Source of the DNA: Archangium violaceum
GTDB taxonomy: Bacteria > Myxococcota > Myxococcia > Myxococcales > Myxococcaceae
Reading direction: 5' to 3'
DNA length: 64,000 nucleotides
Assembly (NCBI RefSeq): GCF_016887565.1
Contig: NZ_CP069396.1
Location: forward strand, 7,360,001-7,424,000
This document shows positions 53,872 through 61,244 of the stretch, piece by piece. The notes beneath the pieces are model-generated. The model did no database searches. It was not told the origin of the DNA and worked only from the letters and a program-made list of their open reading frames with translations. The position numbers and the translations under genes were made by a program. Position 1 is the first letter of the stretch. Every line of letters begins with the position of its first letter.

Positions 53872-54816
53872 CTACTTCTTACCGATGGTGAACGCGAGGT
53901 TCACCGTGGCTCGCTCCCCCGGGTAGGGCTTGAAGGGCCACTTCTTCAATTCCCCGAAGAGGCAGTCGAAGAGCGGGCCCTTCTTGAGCTGCGGGTGGTC
54001 CACCCACAGCTGGGCCACGTGGCCGTCGTTGCCGATGGTGAACTCGAGCGGGACCTTGGCGGAGAAGCCCGGACGGCGCTCGGCCTCCTCCTTGAAGCAG
54101 CGGAAGAGCGACGACTGGTACTGCTTCACCACCCGGTTGATGGAGGCCATGTCGTAGTTGACCTCGGTCGACAGCCCGTCCGCGTCCGTGGTGACCTTGC
54201 CCGTCGGGCGTCCCCCCGGCGTGCGGCCCGGCTTCGGCAGCGGCGAGGCCGACGCCACCTTCTCCGGCTTCCCGGGCTTCTCCGTCGGCGTATCGAGCGG
54301 CTTGCTCTCGGGGGGCTTGTTGGCGACCGGCGGCCGCTTCGGCTCGCCGGGGTACTCGAACAGCTCCTCGGGCACGGAGCGCTTCGCCACGGTGATGACA
54401 GGCGGATCCACCTTGATGTCGAGCTCGCGATCGACGCCCGGCAGGTACACGGACGCGTAGCGCGAGATGTGCCACGCCCCCAGGCCCAGTCCACTCAGCA
54501 CCAGCGCCGCCACGCCGCCCACCATGAGCCGCTGGCTCCTGCGCCGGGCGTGCGCGGCCCTCGCCTCCGCCTCCACCTTCAGCTTCACCGCCGCCTTCGA
54601 CACGTGCAGCTGGAAGGCGTCCAGCTCCTCGAGCTTGCGGAAGCCGCTCGGGCCCGAGGCGGAGACCTCCGTTTTCCCCGTCAGCTCCCCCGTGTACAAC
54701 TTCTCCACCACCTGGTGGCCGGACAGGGGGCCAAGGACGAGGTCTCCCTGACGATAGAGCCACTGGGAATCGAGCTGTATCCGCTCGAGGTCATGCAGAT
54801 CTTGTGCGGCCGACAT
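53872..54816 (-). CDS. GYF-domain, single-pass, AgmX/PglI-type C-terminal protein
   Basis: 314 residues from the ATG at 54816. Residues about 15-70 form a GYF_2/DUF4339 domain (WLYRQGDLVLGPLSGHQVVEKL). A basic patch and one transmembrane helix (LMVGGVAALVLSGLGLGAWHI) follow. A Pro/Lys-rich linker spans about 150-215. The C-terminal domain (SINRVVKQYQSSLFRCFKEEA ... FTIGNDGHVAQLWVD ... LFDCLFGELKKWPFKPYPG) is the AgmX/PglI type. It is a TonB-like fold common in myxobacteria and linked to gliding motility in AgmX; the role here is unproven. Divergent from truA. Confidence 0.85.
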   Translation of the reverse strand: MSAAQDLHDLERIQLDSQWLYRQGDLVLGPLSGHQVVEKLYTGELTGKTEVSASGPSGFRKLEELDAFQLHVSKAAVKLKVEAEARAAHARRRSQRLMVGGVAALVLSGLGLGAWHISRYASVYLPGVDRELDIKVDPPVITVAKRSVPEELFEYPGEPKRPPVANKPPESKPLDTPTEKPGKPEKVASASPLPKPGRTPGGRPTGKVTTDADGLSTEVNYDMASINRVVKQYQSSLFRCFKEEAERRPGFSAKVPLEFTIGNDGHVAQLWVDHPQLKKGPLFDCLFGELKKWPFKPYPGERATVNLAFTIGKK

Positions 54817-54881
54817 GGGCCGGGAAGTATCCCAGGCCCCACGGGCCTCCACAACGCCCCTCACACCACACCCTACGCTCC

Positions 54882-55739
54882 GTGAAGAGAACCCCCGCCG
54901 CCCTGTGGATCTGGTACCGAGGTACCCCCTTCATTGGTTTCCAGCGCCAGCCGGACGGCCTCACCGTCCAGGAGGCCCTCGAGGACGCCCTCCGCAAGGC
55001 CGGTGTCCCCTACCCCGTCATGCCCGCCGGCCGCACCGACCGCGGCGTCCACGCTCGCATGCAGGTCGTCAGCGTCCGCCTGCCTCCCTGCTACACCTCG
55101 GAGATGCTCGCCGAGCGGCTCCCGCCTCATGCCCCGCCGGATCTCGGCCTCTGTGTCGCCCGGCGCCCTCCCGACGGCTTCCACGCCCAGTGGAGCGCCG
55201 CCGGCAAGGAGTACCGCTACCGCATCCAGCTCGGGGGGCGTGCGTCGGAGGCCTGGCAGCCCTTCGTCATGGAGCCCTCCGCCGAGCCCCGCTTGGAGGG
55301 GCTGGCCCTCGCTCCCGAGCGCGTGGCGGAGCTGCTCGGCGCCGCGGTGGGCTGCCGCGACTTCTACGCCTTCCACGAGCACTCCAGCCTGCGCAAGCCG
55401 CGCACCCTCACGTCCGCCACCCTGCACGAGCTGGGCAACGGTCTCTTCGAGGCCCGCCTGCGCGGTGATGGCTTCGGCCGCTACCAGGTGCGCTACCTCG
55501 TGGGCTCCGCGATCCTCACCGCCGCGGGCGCCCTCTCCGAGGAGCTCTACCGCTCCGCTCTCGACTCGAGCACCCCCATCCCCGGCCTCAAGGCCCCCGC
55601 CAAGGGGCTCGTCCTCTGGGAGGTGCACTACCCTTCCAAGGTGGATCCCTTCCCCGCCGAGGAGCGGGCCCGCCCCCCGGGTCTCCCCCTGGGGCCTCCC
55701 TTCTCCTTCCCCGCGGAAGCCGGATCCGAGGCCGCCTAG
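54882..55739 (+). CDS. truA: tRNA pseudouridine synthase A
   Basis: 285 residues from the GTG at 54882; earlier in-frame codons overlap the divergent gene's start and lack family homology. TruA motifs are present: WYRGTPFIGFQRQPDGLTVQ, AGRTDRGVHA with catalytic Asp53, and KEYRYRI, DFYAFHE and GFGRYQVRYLVGS blocks. It makes pseudouridine at positions 38-40 of tRNA anticodon arms. A Pro-rich extension closes the C-terminus. Its stop overlaps by a few bases the stop of the convergent ribbon-helix-helix gene. Confidence 0.93.
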   Translation: MKRTPAALWIWYRGTPFIGFQRQPDGLTVQEALEDALRKAGVPYPVMPAGRTDRGVHARMQVVSVRLPPCYTSEMLAERLPPHAPPDLGLCVARRPPDGFHAQWSAAGKEYRYRIQLGGRASEAWQPFVMEPSAEPRLEGLALAPERVAELLGAAVGCRDFYAFHEHSSLRKPRTLTSATLHELGNGLFEARLRGDGFGRYQVRYLVGSAILTAAGALSEELYRSALDSSTPIPGLKAPAKGLVLWEVHYPSKVDPFPAEERARPPGLPLGPPFSFPAEAGSEAA

Positions 55740-55900
55740 TCGACCAGCCGATCCTCGTACTTCGTCAGCAGGTCCGAGATCGCCTCCCGGAGGTACTCGC
55801 TCTGGCGGATCCTCGTCGACCGCGACAGCTCCTTGAGCGCATCGAGCTTCTCGCGGTTGAGACGGAACACCACCGAGGTGAGGCGAGGATTCATGTCCAT
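55736..55900 (-). CDS. Small ribbon-helix-helix (CopG/Arc-type) DNA-binding protein
   Basis: 54 residues, start ATG at 55900 with AGGAG 10 nt upstream; it ends RLVD and TAG at 55736. The sequence has RHH layout: a short beta-strand (TSVVFRLNREKL), helix A (DALKELSRST), a turn and the typical R-x-R-Q-S-E-Y-L-R-E-A-I helix B (RIRQSEYLREAISDLLTKYE). RHH proteins bind as dimers in tandem, each reading a short direct repeat through the paired beta-ribbon, and usually repress their own gene. Immediately upstream is a phased array of GGATCA repeats (55974-56022), an obvious candidate operator. No toxin partner gene is adjacent, so a toxin-antitoxin pair is not supported. Confidence 0.82.
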   Translation of the reverse strand: MDMNPRLTSVVFRLNREKLDALKELSRSTRIRQSEYLREAISDLLTKYEDRLVD

Positions 55901-55973
55901 GTGCGTTGTCTCCTACAGGTGCACACAAGGTCTCACAGACGCATCGGATCGCAAGAAATCCACTCCACCTCTT

Positions 55974-56022
55974 GGATCACCTGGGATCAGGATTGGATCA
56001 CCCGGGGATCGGATCCGGATCA
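55974..56022. promoter_or_regulatory. Iteron cluster A: phased GGATC(A) direct repeats
   Basis: GGATC(A) starts at 55974, 55984, 55995, 56006 and 56017, spaced 10-11 bp, so all face one side of the helix. One extra GGATC lies at 56011 and another at 55946. The cluster is 75-120 bp upstream of the ribbon-helix-helix gene (minus strand). Its last unit contains the TGA stop of the outer-membrane protein gene. Omega-type RHH repressors bind comparable tandem heptads with an ATCAC core. Confidence 0.6.
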
Positions 56023-56490
56023 GAGACTCCAGCGCAGACCGCTCGACACCTCTATGTCGAATCGGAGCCCGGATCCAAATCCCAGCTGCGCTCCCGCTCC
56101 TCCGTAAATGGAGAGGGTCTCGGTCAGCGCTCGCCTCACACCCACGCCTACTCGGGGGCCTATCCAGAAATGGGGCCTCGCGTGCACCATCACTCCGAGA
56201 TCCGTGTAGGTCTGCCACTCCTCCAGCGTGAAGACGCTCCGGAAGCCTCCGTGCGCTCCGAGGCTGAAGCCCGGTGCTCCCGCGCCTGCTCGGGCCAGCA
56301 GGAAGAGCTCGTTGTCCTCGTAGCCCACCGGGAGGCTGCCACCGATCTCCACGTGCCCCGACAGGCCTCGCCTCAGTTGCTCTGAGTCGAAGCCCTCCGT
56401 GTACGTCAGGACGGGGCCGAGGAGGAGCGCTGGATTCCGCGCCTGCGCGGAGAAGGTGGTCAGCAGGAGCAGCAGGGGGAGTTGGTTCAT
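56020..56490 (-). CDS. Small outer-membrane beta-barrel-like protein
   Basis: 156 residues. Signal peptide (QLPLLLLLTTFSAQA), then alternating hydrophobic/polar strands with aromatic residues (LLLGPVLTYTEGF, LSGHVEIGGSLPVGYED, ELFLLARAGAGAPGFSLGAHG, TYTDLGVMVHARPHFWIGPRVG, LSIYGGAGAQLGFGSGLRFDIE), ending SSGLRWSL. This fits an eight-stranded barrel of OmpA/OmpW size, but no family is certain. Two REP copies and GGATCA cluster B lie upstream, between its start and larE; cluster A overlaps its stop codon. Confidence 0.72.
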   Translation of the reverse strand: MNQLPLLLLLTTFSAQARNPALLLGPVLTYTEGFDSEQLRRGLSGHVEIGGSLPVGYEDNELFLLARAGAGAPGFSLGAHGGFRSVFTLEEWQTYTDLGVMVHARPHFWIGPRVGVGVRRALTETLSIYGGAGAQLGFGSGLRFDIEVSSGLRWSL

Positions 56491-56516
56491 GGGAACCCGG
56501 TGAGGTGGGACGGATG

Positions 56517-56550
56517 ACCCTCACCCCAGCCCTCTCCCAGAGGGAGAGGG
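56517..56550 (+). repeat. REP-like palindrome copy 8
   Basis: ACCCTCACCCC head and CCCTCTCCC-AGA-GGGAGAGGG (56530-56550), upstream of the outer-membrane protein gene. Direct tandem with copy 9, 32 nt apart. Confidence 0.92.
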
Positions 56551-56582
56551 GGCTTACACAGGAGGAACCCGGGGGCCGAGAT

Positions 56583-56616
56583 ACCCTCACCCCGACCCTC
56601 TCCCGAAGGGAGAGGG
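56583..56616 (+). repeat. REP-like palindrome copy 9
   Basis: ACCCTCACCCC head and CCCTCTCCC-GAA-GGGAGAGGG (56596-56616), GAA-loop subtype like copy 5. It directly abuts iteron cluster B and lies about 40 nt after the larE stop. Confidence 0.92.
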
Positions 56617-56617
56617 A

Positions 56618-56658
56618 GGATCATTCCAGGATCAGCCTGGAGGATCAGGTTTGGATCA
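56618..56658. promoter_or_regulatory. Iteron cluster B: four GGATCA direct repeats
   Basis: GGATCA starts at 56618, 56629, 56642 and 56653 (spacing 11, 13, 11). The last contains the larE stop codon. GGATCAGGTTTGGATCA here differs by one base from GGATCAGGATTGGATCA in cluster A. It is 128-168 bp upstream of the outer-membrane protein start. Confidence 0.6.
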
Positions 56659-57540
56659 GCTGACCACCGGTAATGGGTGCGTGTCCGCCCCAGGTCGCTG
56701 GATCCCCGCCGCCTCGTTCATCCGCCCCGAACGGAAGGGTTCCAGATCCAACGCCACGAACTTGAACCCCAGCGCCTTCAGCGCCCCGTCCACCTCCCGC
56801 CTCACCTCCGCCGATAGGAAGCGCTCGTACTCCTCCGCCGAGAGCTCGATTCGCGCGATCTCCTGGTGGTATCGCACCCGGAACTGCCTGAATCCCCTCT
56901 TGCGCAGCTCCGACTCCGCCCCGGCGATCTGGAAGAGGCGCTCCCTCGTCACAGACGTCCCGTACGGGATTCGCGACGCCAGGCACGCCATCTGCGGCTT
57001 GTCCCACGTCGGCAGCCCCAACACCTGGCTCCACGCCCGGATCTCCTCCTTCGTCAGCCCCGCCAACGCCAGCGGCGAGCGCACCTCGTGCTCCTTCGCC
57101 GCCTTGTGCCCCGGCCGGTGATCCTTGAAGTCGTCCGCGTTGAAGCCGTCCACCACCACCGCCAGCCCCAGCTCCTTCCTCTTCACCTCGCAGAGGTCGT
57201 ACAGCTCCGTCTTGCAGAAGTAGCAGCGGTTCGTCGGGTTGGCCGCGTACTGCGGGTTGGACAGCTCGTCGCTCGACACCACCACGTGCCGCGCTCCCAT
57301 CTTCGCCGCCAGCTCCCTCGCCTCCCGCTCCTCCTCGGGCGCCACCGACGCCGACAGCGCCGTCAGCGCCAGCGCCTTCTCTCCCAGCTCCTCCACCGCG
57401 ATCTTCAGGACGAACGTCGAGTCCACCCCTCCCGAGAACGCCACCAGCGCCGAACCGTGCGCGCGCAACGCCGCACGCATCGCGTCCAACTTGGGACGGG
57501 AGGAGTCACACAGGGCCTGGATCCGCTCGGGGGTCAGCAT
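56656..57540 (-). CDS. larE: LarE-type ATP-dependent sacrificial sulfur transferase
   Basis: 294 residues. PP-loop (ALVAFSGGVDSTFVLKIA), then NRCYFCKTELYD and KPQMACLASRIPYG. Cys186 in the last block corresponds to the cysteine that LarE of Lactobacillus sacrifices as sulfur donor to the pyridinium ring of the nickel-pincer nucleotide cofactor. LarB and LarC, the other cofactor-synthesis proteins, are not in the window, so the substrate here may differ. The GGATCA repeats overlap the stop codon. Upstream is a CysC-like gene ending in a clear terminator, so larE is probably transcribed on its own. Confidence 0.9.
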   Translation of the reverse strand: MLTPERIQALCDSSRPKLDAMRAALRAHGSALVAFSGGVDSTFVLKIAVEELGEKALALTALSASVAPEEEREARELAAKMGARHVVVSSDELSNPQYAANPTNRCYFCKTELYDLCEVKRKELGLAVVVDGFNADDFKDHRPGHKAAKEHEVRSPLALAGLTKEEIRAWSQVLGLPTWDKPQMACLASRIPYGTSVTRERLFQIAGAESELRKRGFRQFRVRYHQEIARIELSAEEYERFLSAEVRREVDGALKALGFKFVALDLEPFRSGRMNEAAGIQRPGADTHPLPVVS

Positions 57541-57563
57541 GAGGGCACCTCTATAAACGAAGA

Positions 57564-57593
57564 ACCCCCGGGCTGCCCGTGCAACCTGGGGGT
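57564..57593 (-). terminator. Rho-independent terminator of the CysC-like gene
   Basis: On the minus strand ACCCCCAGG-12nt-CCCGGGGGT (9-bp stem with one G-U pair) followed by TCTTCGTTTATA, a T-rich tail. Confidence 0.68.
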
Positions 57594-57646
57594 CCTCGAG
57601 CTCGTTGTCTCACACCCCTCCCCATCGAGGAGGAATGGATGCCCGG

Positions 57647-58387
57647 CTAGCGAGCCTTGCGCTTGGGAGCGGCCGCCTTCTTGGCCGCCGGCTTCGCCAC
57701 CCGCGCCGCTCGGGCCGCGGGACGCGCCTTGGCGCCCTTGCCCGCCGCCTTCGTCGCCGCCACCACCGGCGTCTTCGTCGGCGCGCGCGACACCTGCTTC
57801 TTCGTCGGCGGCTGCGCCTTCATCTTCTTGCCCGTGATGATCTTCAGCTCGTCCACCGTCACGTACCCGAGGTCCAGCAGCGACTGGAAGATCTTCATCG
57901 CCCCGTCCTCGACGCTCTCCACGTTCGAGTGGATCACCACCTCGGCCGACGCCGGCGGCTCGTACGGCTCGGTGATGCCGATGAAGTTGGGGATCTCCCC
58001 ACTCAGCGCCTTCTTGTAGCGGCCCGTGGAGTCCCGCTCGATGAGCTTCTCGGTCGGGCAGTCCACGTACACCTCGATGTACCGGCCGATCGCACGGCGG
58101 TTCTCCTCGCGCCCCGCCTTGTACGGGCTCACGCACGGAACCAGCACCGCCACGTTGTTGCGCGTGAGCAGTCCGGCCACGTACCCCAGCCGGCGGACGG
58201 TCATGATGCGCTCGTCCTTGCTGTCTCCAATGCCCTGCCACAGAGATTCCCCGACCTCGTTCTCGTCGAGAATCTCCACATTGCGATCGACCTGCCGGAG
58301 CCGGGCCGCGATGTATTCAGCCATCGTACTCTTGCCGGTCCCGGACATGCCGGTCAGCCAAACGGTAAAACCAATCGTCTGCGCCAT
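57647..58387 (-). CDS. CysC-like (APS kinase family) protein with histone-like tail
   Basis: 246 residues from the ATG at 58387. The core (1-180) is the adenylylsulfate kinase family: VWLTGMSGTGKSTMAEYIA, TVRRLGYVAGLLTRNNVAVL, VSPYKAGREENRR, IERDSTGRYKKALSGEIPNFIGI, TEPYEPP. The APS-binding segment DGDNxR is replaced by LDENEVGES, so the usual 3'-phosphorylation of APS is in doubt. Residues about 188-246 are a Lys/Ala/Pro-rich tail (RAPTKTPVV, AAGKGAKARPAARAARVAKP, AAPKRKAR) like histone H1, probably nucleic-acid-binding or disordered. A strong promoter lies 85-110 nt upstream and a terminator follows. It could be a nucleotide-modifying kinase of altered specificity. Confidence 0.85.
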   Translation of the reverse strand: MAQTIGFTVWLTGMSGTGKSTMAEYIAARLRQVDRNVEILDENEVGESLWQGIGDSKDERIMTVRRLGYVAGLLTRNNVAVLVPCVSPYKAGREENRRAIGRYIEVYVDCPTEKLIERDSTGRYKKALSGEIPNFIGITEPYEPPASAEVVIHSNVESVEDGAMKIFQSLLDLGYVTVDELKIITGKKMKAQPPTKKQVSRAPTKTPVVAATKAAGKGAKARPAARAARVAKPAAKKAAAPKRKAR

Positions 58388-58415
58388 ACGGGTCCCAAAC
58401 TCCCTGCGCCTACAG

Positions 58416-58440
58416 GGGGGTGTTTCCTCCGTGCCCCCCA
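58416..58440 (-). promoter_or_regulatory. G6/C6 hairpin in the CysC-like leader
   Basis: GGGGGG-13nt-CCCCCC lies in the predicted 75-nt untranslated leader, 29 nt before the ATG. It might modulate translation; there is no known class match. Confidence 0.35.
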
Positions 58441-58469
58441 AAGAGCGCGGCAGATCAAAAGTCGCGGGC

Positions 58470-58499
58470 GTTATAGACGAAACCCACAGCCTTTGACAA
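58470..58499 (-). promoter_or_regulatory. Strong promoter of the CysC-like gene
   Basis: On the minus strand TTGTCA (58499-58494), 18-nt spacer, TATAAC (58475-58470), each five of six to consensus. Predicted transcript start about 75 nt before the ATG. Confidence 0.6.
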
Positions 58500-58504
58500 T
58501 TCGC

Positions 58505-58530
58505 ACCCACCTTTCCGCAGGTAGGGGGGT
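58505..58530 (-). terminator. Hairpin after the Mec-like gene
   Basis: On the minus strand ACCCcccTACCT-GCGGAA-AGGTGGGT forms a bulged stem 24 nt after the stop of the JAMM protease gene. Confidence 0.4.
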
Positions 58531-58553
58531 CAGGCGGCCAAGTGCCCGCCTTC

Positions 58554-59015
58554 TCAAGGGATTCCCTCAGGTTGGCGACCTATCGAGTCCAGCGAAACCC
58601 GACGATCCTGGAACTCTCCGCACTCCCACCAGAAAATTCGCGCGTCCCTGGCACACCCCGCATGCACAGCGATGACGAGGTACGTCACCCCGGGGATCAG
58701 CGGCTGTCCGTCCGGCGCCGCCTGGCGTCGGTCTTCGTCGGAGAAATACGCACCTGCGTCCACATGTGAGTGGAACACACAGGCCACGTGCTCACCGCGG
58801 GCCTCCGCCTCCAGGAGGACGCCGAGCCACTCGCGGGGCTCGAACGCGTAGGCGGTCCGGGAGGTGTGGAGCTCGTCGCACGCGTTGCGCAGGGGGCGGA
58901 CGCGCCAGGGTCCACCCTCCCCCGCTCGCAACAGCACCCCACAGCCTTCCCGGGGATAGGAGGCCTCCAGGTGCCGGACGACGTCCGAGAGATCTTCCGG
59001 CAGCGAGGGAACCAT
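58554..59015 (-). CDS. JAMM/Mov34 metallopeptidase (Mec-like)
   Basis: 153 residues. JAMM signature with zinc ligands: Glu23 in YPREGCGVLL, and FHSHVDAGAYFSDED, giving His82, His84, Ser92 and Asp95. In Mycobacterium the Mec enzyme cleaves the new cysteine off CysO-Cys, and mec lies beside cysO and cysM. Here the MoaD/ThiS-like carrier gene is 9 nt upstream, which supports that assignment. No cysM-type synthase is in the window. An alternative is trimming of ubiquitin-like tails from proteins. Confidence 0.9.
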   Translation of the reverse strand: MVPSLPEDLSDVVRHLEASYPREGCGVLLRAGEGGPWRVRPLRNACDELHTSRTAYAFEPREWLGVLLEAEARGEHVACVFHSHVDAGAYFSDEDRRQAAPDGQPLIPGVTYLVIAVHAGCARDARIFWWECGEFQDRRVSLDSIGRQPEGIP

Positions 59016-59024
59016 CGGGCGGCG

Positions 59025-59297
59025 CTACCCTCCCGCGATGGCCGGGATGAGGGTGAGGCGGTCTCCCTCCGCCACGGGCGTGGACAGCTCGCCCAGGAAA
59101 CGGATGTCCTCGTCGTTGAGGAACACGTTCACGTAGCGCCGCACCGCGCCCTTGTCGTCGAGCACCCGCGCGCCGATGCCCGGGTGCGCCTTCTCCAGGT
59201 TGTGCAGCACCTCGCCCACCGTGGCGCCCGCGACGCGGACCTCGCCCTTGTTGCCCGTGAAGCTCCGCAGCGACGTGGGAATGCGAACCGTGGCCAT
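59025..59297 (-). CDS. MoaD/ThiS-family sulfur carrier (CysO-like)
   Basis: 90 residues from the ATG at 59297; upstream in-frame sequence is out of family. The fold is ubiquitin-like (MATVRIPTSLRSFTGNKGEV, GEVLHNLEKAHPGIGARV, YVNVFLNDEDIRFL, TLIPAIAGG) and it ends in the diagnostic Gly-Gly that becomes a thiocarboxylate. Length and the RFLGELSTPV region match CysO rather than a molybdopterin MoaD. First gene of a cysO-mec pair on the minus strand; activation would need a MoeB-like enzyme encoded elsewhere. Confidence 0.9.
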   Translation of the reverse strand: MATVRIPTSLRSFTGNKGEVRVAGATVGEVLHNLEKAHPGIGARVLDDKGAVRRYVNVFLNDEDIRFLGELSTPVAEGDRLTLIPAIAGG

Positions 59298-59457
59298 GTC
59301 CCGCCGACCCTCGCCGAGCCACCGCACGCCGTCAACCCGCTCCTCCATGGCGAAAAGCTGCCCGACCCGGAACCGAACGAATATCTTCCCGCCCCGCTCC
59401 GTCCCCACTCACACAGAAGCGCACCCGTTACGGAGCCCACTCCTTCCCCGAGGACCC

Positions 59458-59862
59458 ATGAGACACGCGCTCGCCTTCCTCACCCTCGCCCTGCTCGTCA
59501 CCGGCTGCCCCAAGAAGACCGGGGAGAACCCCGACGGCGCGGTGGACAACCCCTCCTACCGCGATGGCGGTCAATCCGGTGACGCCGGCGAGACCGCCTC
59601 GGCCGGAGCCGCCCTCTCCGGCGCGACCCCCACCGAGGGCACCCAGGCCCAGGACGGCGAACGGGCCACGGTGGAGGCCTGCGTGGACCGCTGGCTCCAG
59701 GCGCACAAGATGGATCGCTACGGCCACCCCGAGGGCACCATGTACGCGGGCGGCACCCCGCTCTTCAACGAGGCCACCGGCGAGACGAAGGACCGTCTCG
59801 AGTACGTCTTCGCGCGCCAGCCCGAGGCCCGCAAGGCCTGCGCCGCCAAGGACGCGCAGTAG
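59458..59862 (+). CDS. Small lipoprotein
   Basis: 134 residues from the ATG at 59458 (GAGGA upstream). Lipoprotein signal MRHALAFLTLALLVTGC (Cys about 17). An Asp/Gly/Ala-rich linker (about 23-60) precedes a small helical domain (RATVEACVDRWLQAHKMDRYG, RLEYVFARQPEARKACAA) with two Cys residues that could pair. No family recognised. Divergent from cysO. Confidence 0.75.
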   Translation: MRHALAFLTLALLVTGCPKKTGENPDGAVDNPSYRDGGQSGDAGETASAGAALSGATPTEGTQAQDGERATVEACVDRWLQAHKMDRYGHPEGTMYAGGTPLFNEATGETKDRLEYVFARQPEARKACAAKDAQ

Positions 59863-59963
59863 TCCCCTCCTCCGTGCCCGCCCCTTCGAACCAGGGGAGC
59901 AGGCGTCTTCCGGAGTGACAGGATTCCCGAAAACCCGGCAGGTCCCTTAAGCTTGCCGGCCTG

Positions 59964-61244
59964 ATGGAACCCGCGCTCGTCCTCGAAGAAGACAAAGCCG
60001 ACTCGCACCGGCGCGCCCGCGTGCGCGCGGTGCTGGAGCGGCGCAAGCTGTCGGACAGCGTCTCCGCCGAGCAGGCCGCGGCCTCGTGGGAGCAGGATCG
60101 CTTCGTGGCCCGGGCCCGCGCCCTCTTCTACGCGCGGCTCATGTTCCTCACCCTGGGCCTGCTCATCCTCGCGGTGCCCACCTGGTCCTTCTACTTCGGC
60201 CTCCAGAGCACCTTCGCCTTCGTGGGCTACTTCACGATGCTGCTCTACAGCGTCGCGAACTTCCTGGTCATCGACCACCCCAGGGCCGGCCGCTGGGTGA
60301 CGTACATCACCCTCTGCCTCGACCTGGTCATCATGGTGGTGCTCATCGCCAAGCCCCAGGTCGGCGGCGGTCTGCAGAGCCCGCTGCTCGCCACACAGCT
60401 GCTCTTCACCGCCCTCTTCGCCATCCTCTACCCCAAGCCGCTGGCGATCCTCCCGCCCATGCTGGCGCTGCCCGTCACCACGCGCCTGGATCTGCTCCTC
60501 AACCGGGACGTCACCGCCGTCGAGGTGCTCACCCTCCTGTGGTACTCGGGACTCAACTTCATCATCGTCTACGTGCTCGTGTACCTGAACGAGCGCGAGG
60601 CCGCCGCCCACCGCGAGGTGGTGGAGCTCCAGGGCGATCTCAAGGAGCTGGCCGTGGTGGAGGAGCGCAACCGGCTGGCCCGCGAAATCCATGACGGCCT
60701 GGGCGCCTCGCTCTCCTCGATGATCATCCAGACCGAGTACATCCTCGGCATGGCCCGCGAGGACTCCCTGCGCTCGGAGATCCAGGAGCTCAAGACCACC
60801 GCCGAGGAGTCCATCGAGGAGCTGCGCCGCAACCTGCAGATGATGCGCGAGGACTTCGAGCTGACGCAGGGGCTCGAGGACTACGTGAAGACGTTCAGCC
60901 AGCGCACCCAGCTGGACATCCGCTTCGAGCGCGGCGGCCTCGTGCGCAAGCTGTCGCCGGACGCGCAGCTCGCCCTCTTCCGCATCCTCCAGGAGTGCCT
61001 CTCCAACGCCGTCAAGCACGCCCAGCCCAAGCGCGTGGACGTGAAGCTCGACTACGACCTGGAGCAGGTGCACCTCTCCGTCCGCGACGACGGCAAGGGA
61101 TTCGATCCGGGGCGGACGCCTCGCGGTCACTACGGCTTGCTCAACATGCGCGAGCGGGCCATGAAGCTCGGCGGCAACCTCATCGTGGACTCGGCACCGG
61201 GGGCTGGTACCCGGGTGTCCTTCTCCCTCCCCTCCCTCCCATGA
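59964..61244 (+). CDS. NarL-type sensor histidine kinase
   Basis: 426 residues. About five transmembrane helices (about 55-215: LMFLTLGLLILAVPTWSFYF, TFAFVGYFTMLLYSVANFLV, YITLCLDLVIMVVLI, LLFTALFAILYP, FIIVYVLVYL) form an integral-membrane sensor. A short coiled linker leads to a HisKA_3 domain (EERNRLAREIHDGLGASLSSM, His about 243), then HATPase_c with FRILQECLSNAVKHA and DDGKGFDPG, and YGLLNMRERAMKLGG. It should phosphorylate the LuxR-type regulator whose ATG overlaps its TGA (ATGA). Confidence 0.93.
   Translation: MEPALVLEEDKADSHRRARVRAVLERRKLSDSVSAEQAAASWEQDRFVARARALFYARLMFLTLGLLILAVPTWSFYFGLQSTFAFVGYFTMLLYSVANFLVIDHPRAGRWVTYITLCLDLVIMVVLIAKPQVGGGLQSPLLATQLLFTALFAILYPKPLAILPPMLALPVTTRLDLLLNRDVTAVEVLTLLWYSGLNFIIVYVLVYLNEREAAAHREVVELQGDLKELAVVEERNRLAREIHDGLGASLSSMIIQTEYILGMAREDSLRSEIQELKTTAEESIEELRRNLQMMREDFELTQGLEDYVKTFSQRTQLDIRFERGGLVRKLSPDAQLALFRILQECLSNAVKHAQPKRVDVKLDYDLEQVHLSVRDDGKGFDPGRTPRGHYGLLNMRERAMKLGGNLIVDSAPGAGTRVSFSLPSLP

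Noticed and set aside
55736-55900. Ribbon-helix-helix gene as antitoxin of a toxin-antitoxin pair
   Set aside because: Neighbours are truA (convergent) and an outer-membrane protein gene; no toxin-sized partner is adjacent.
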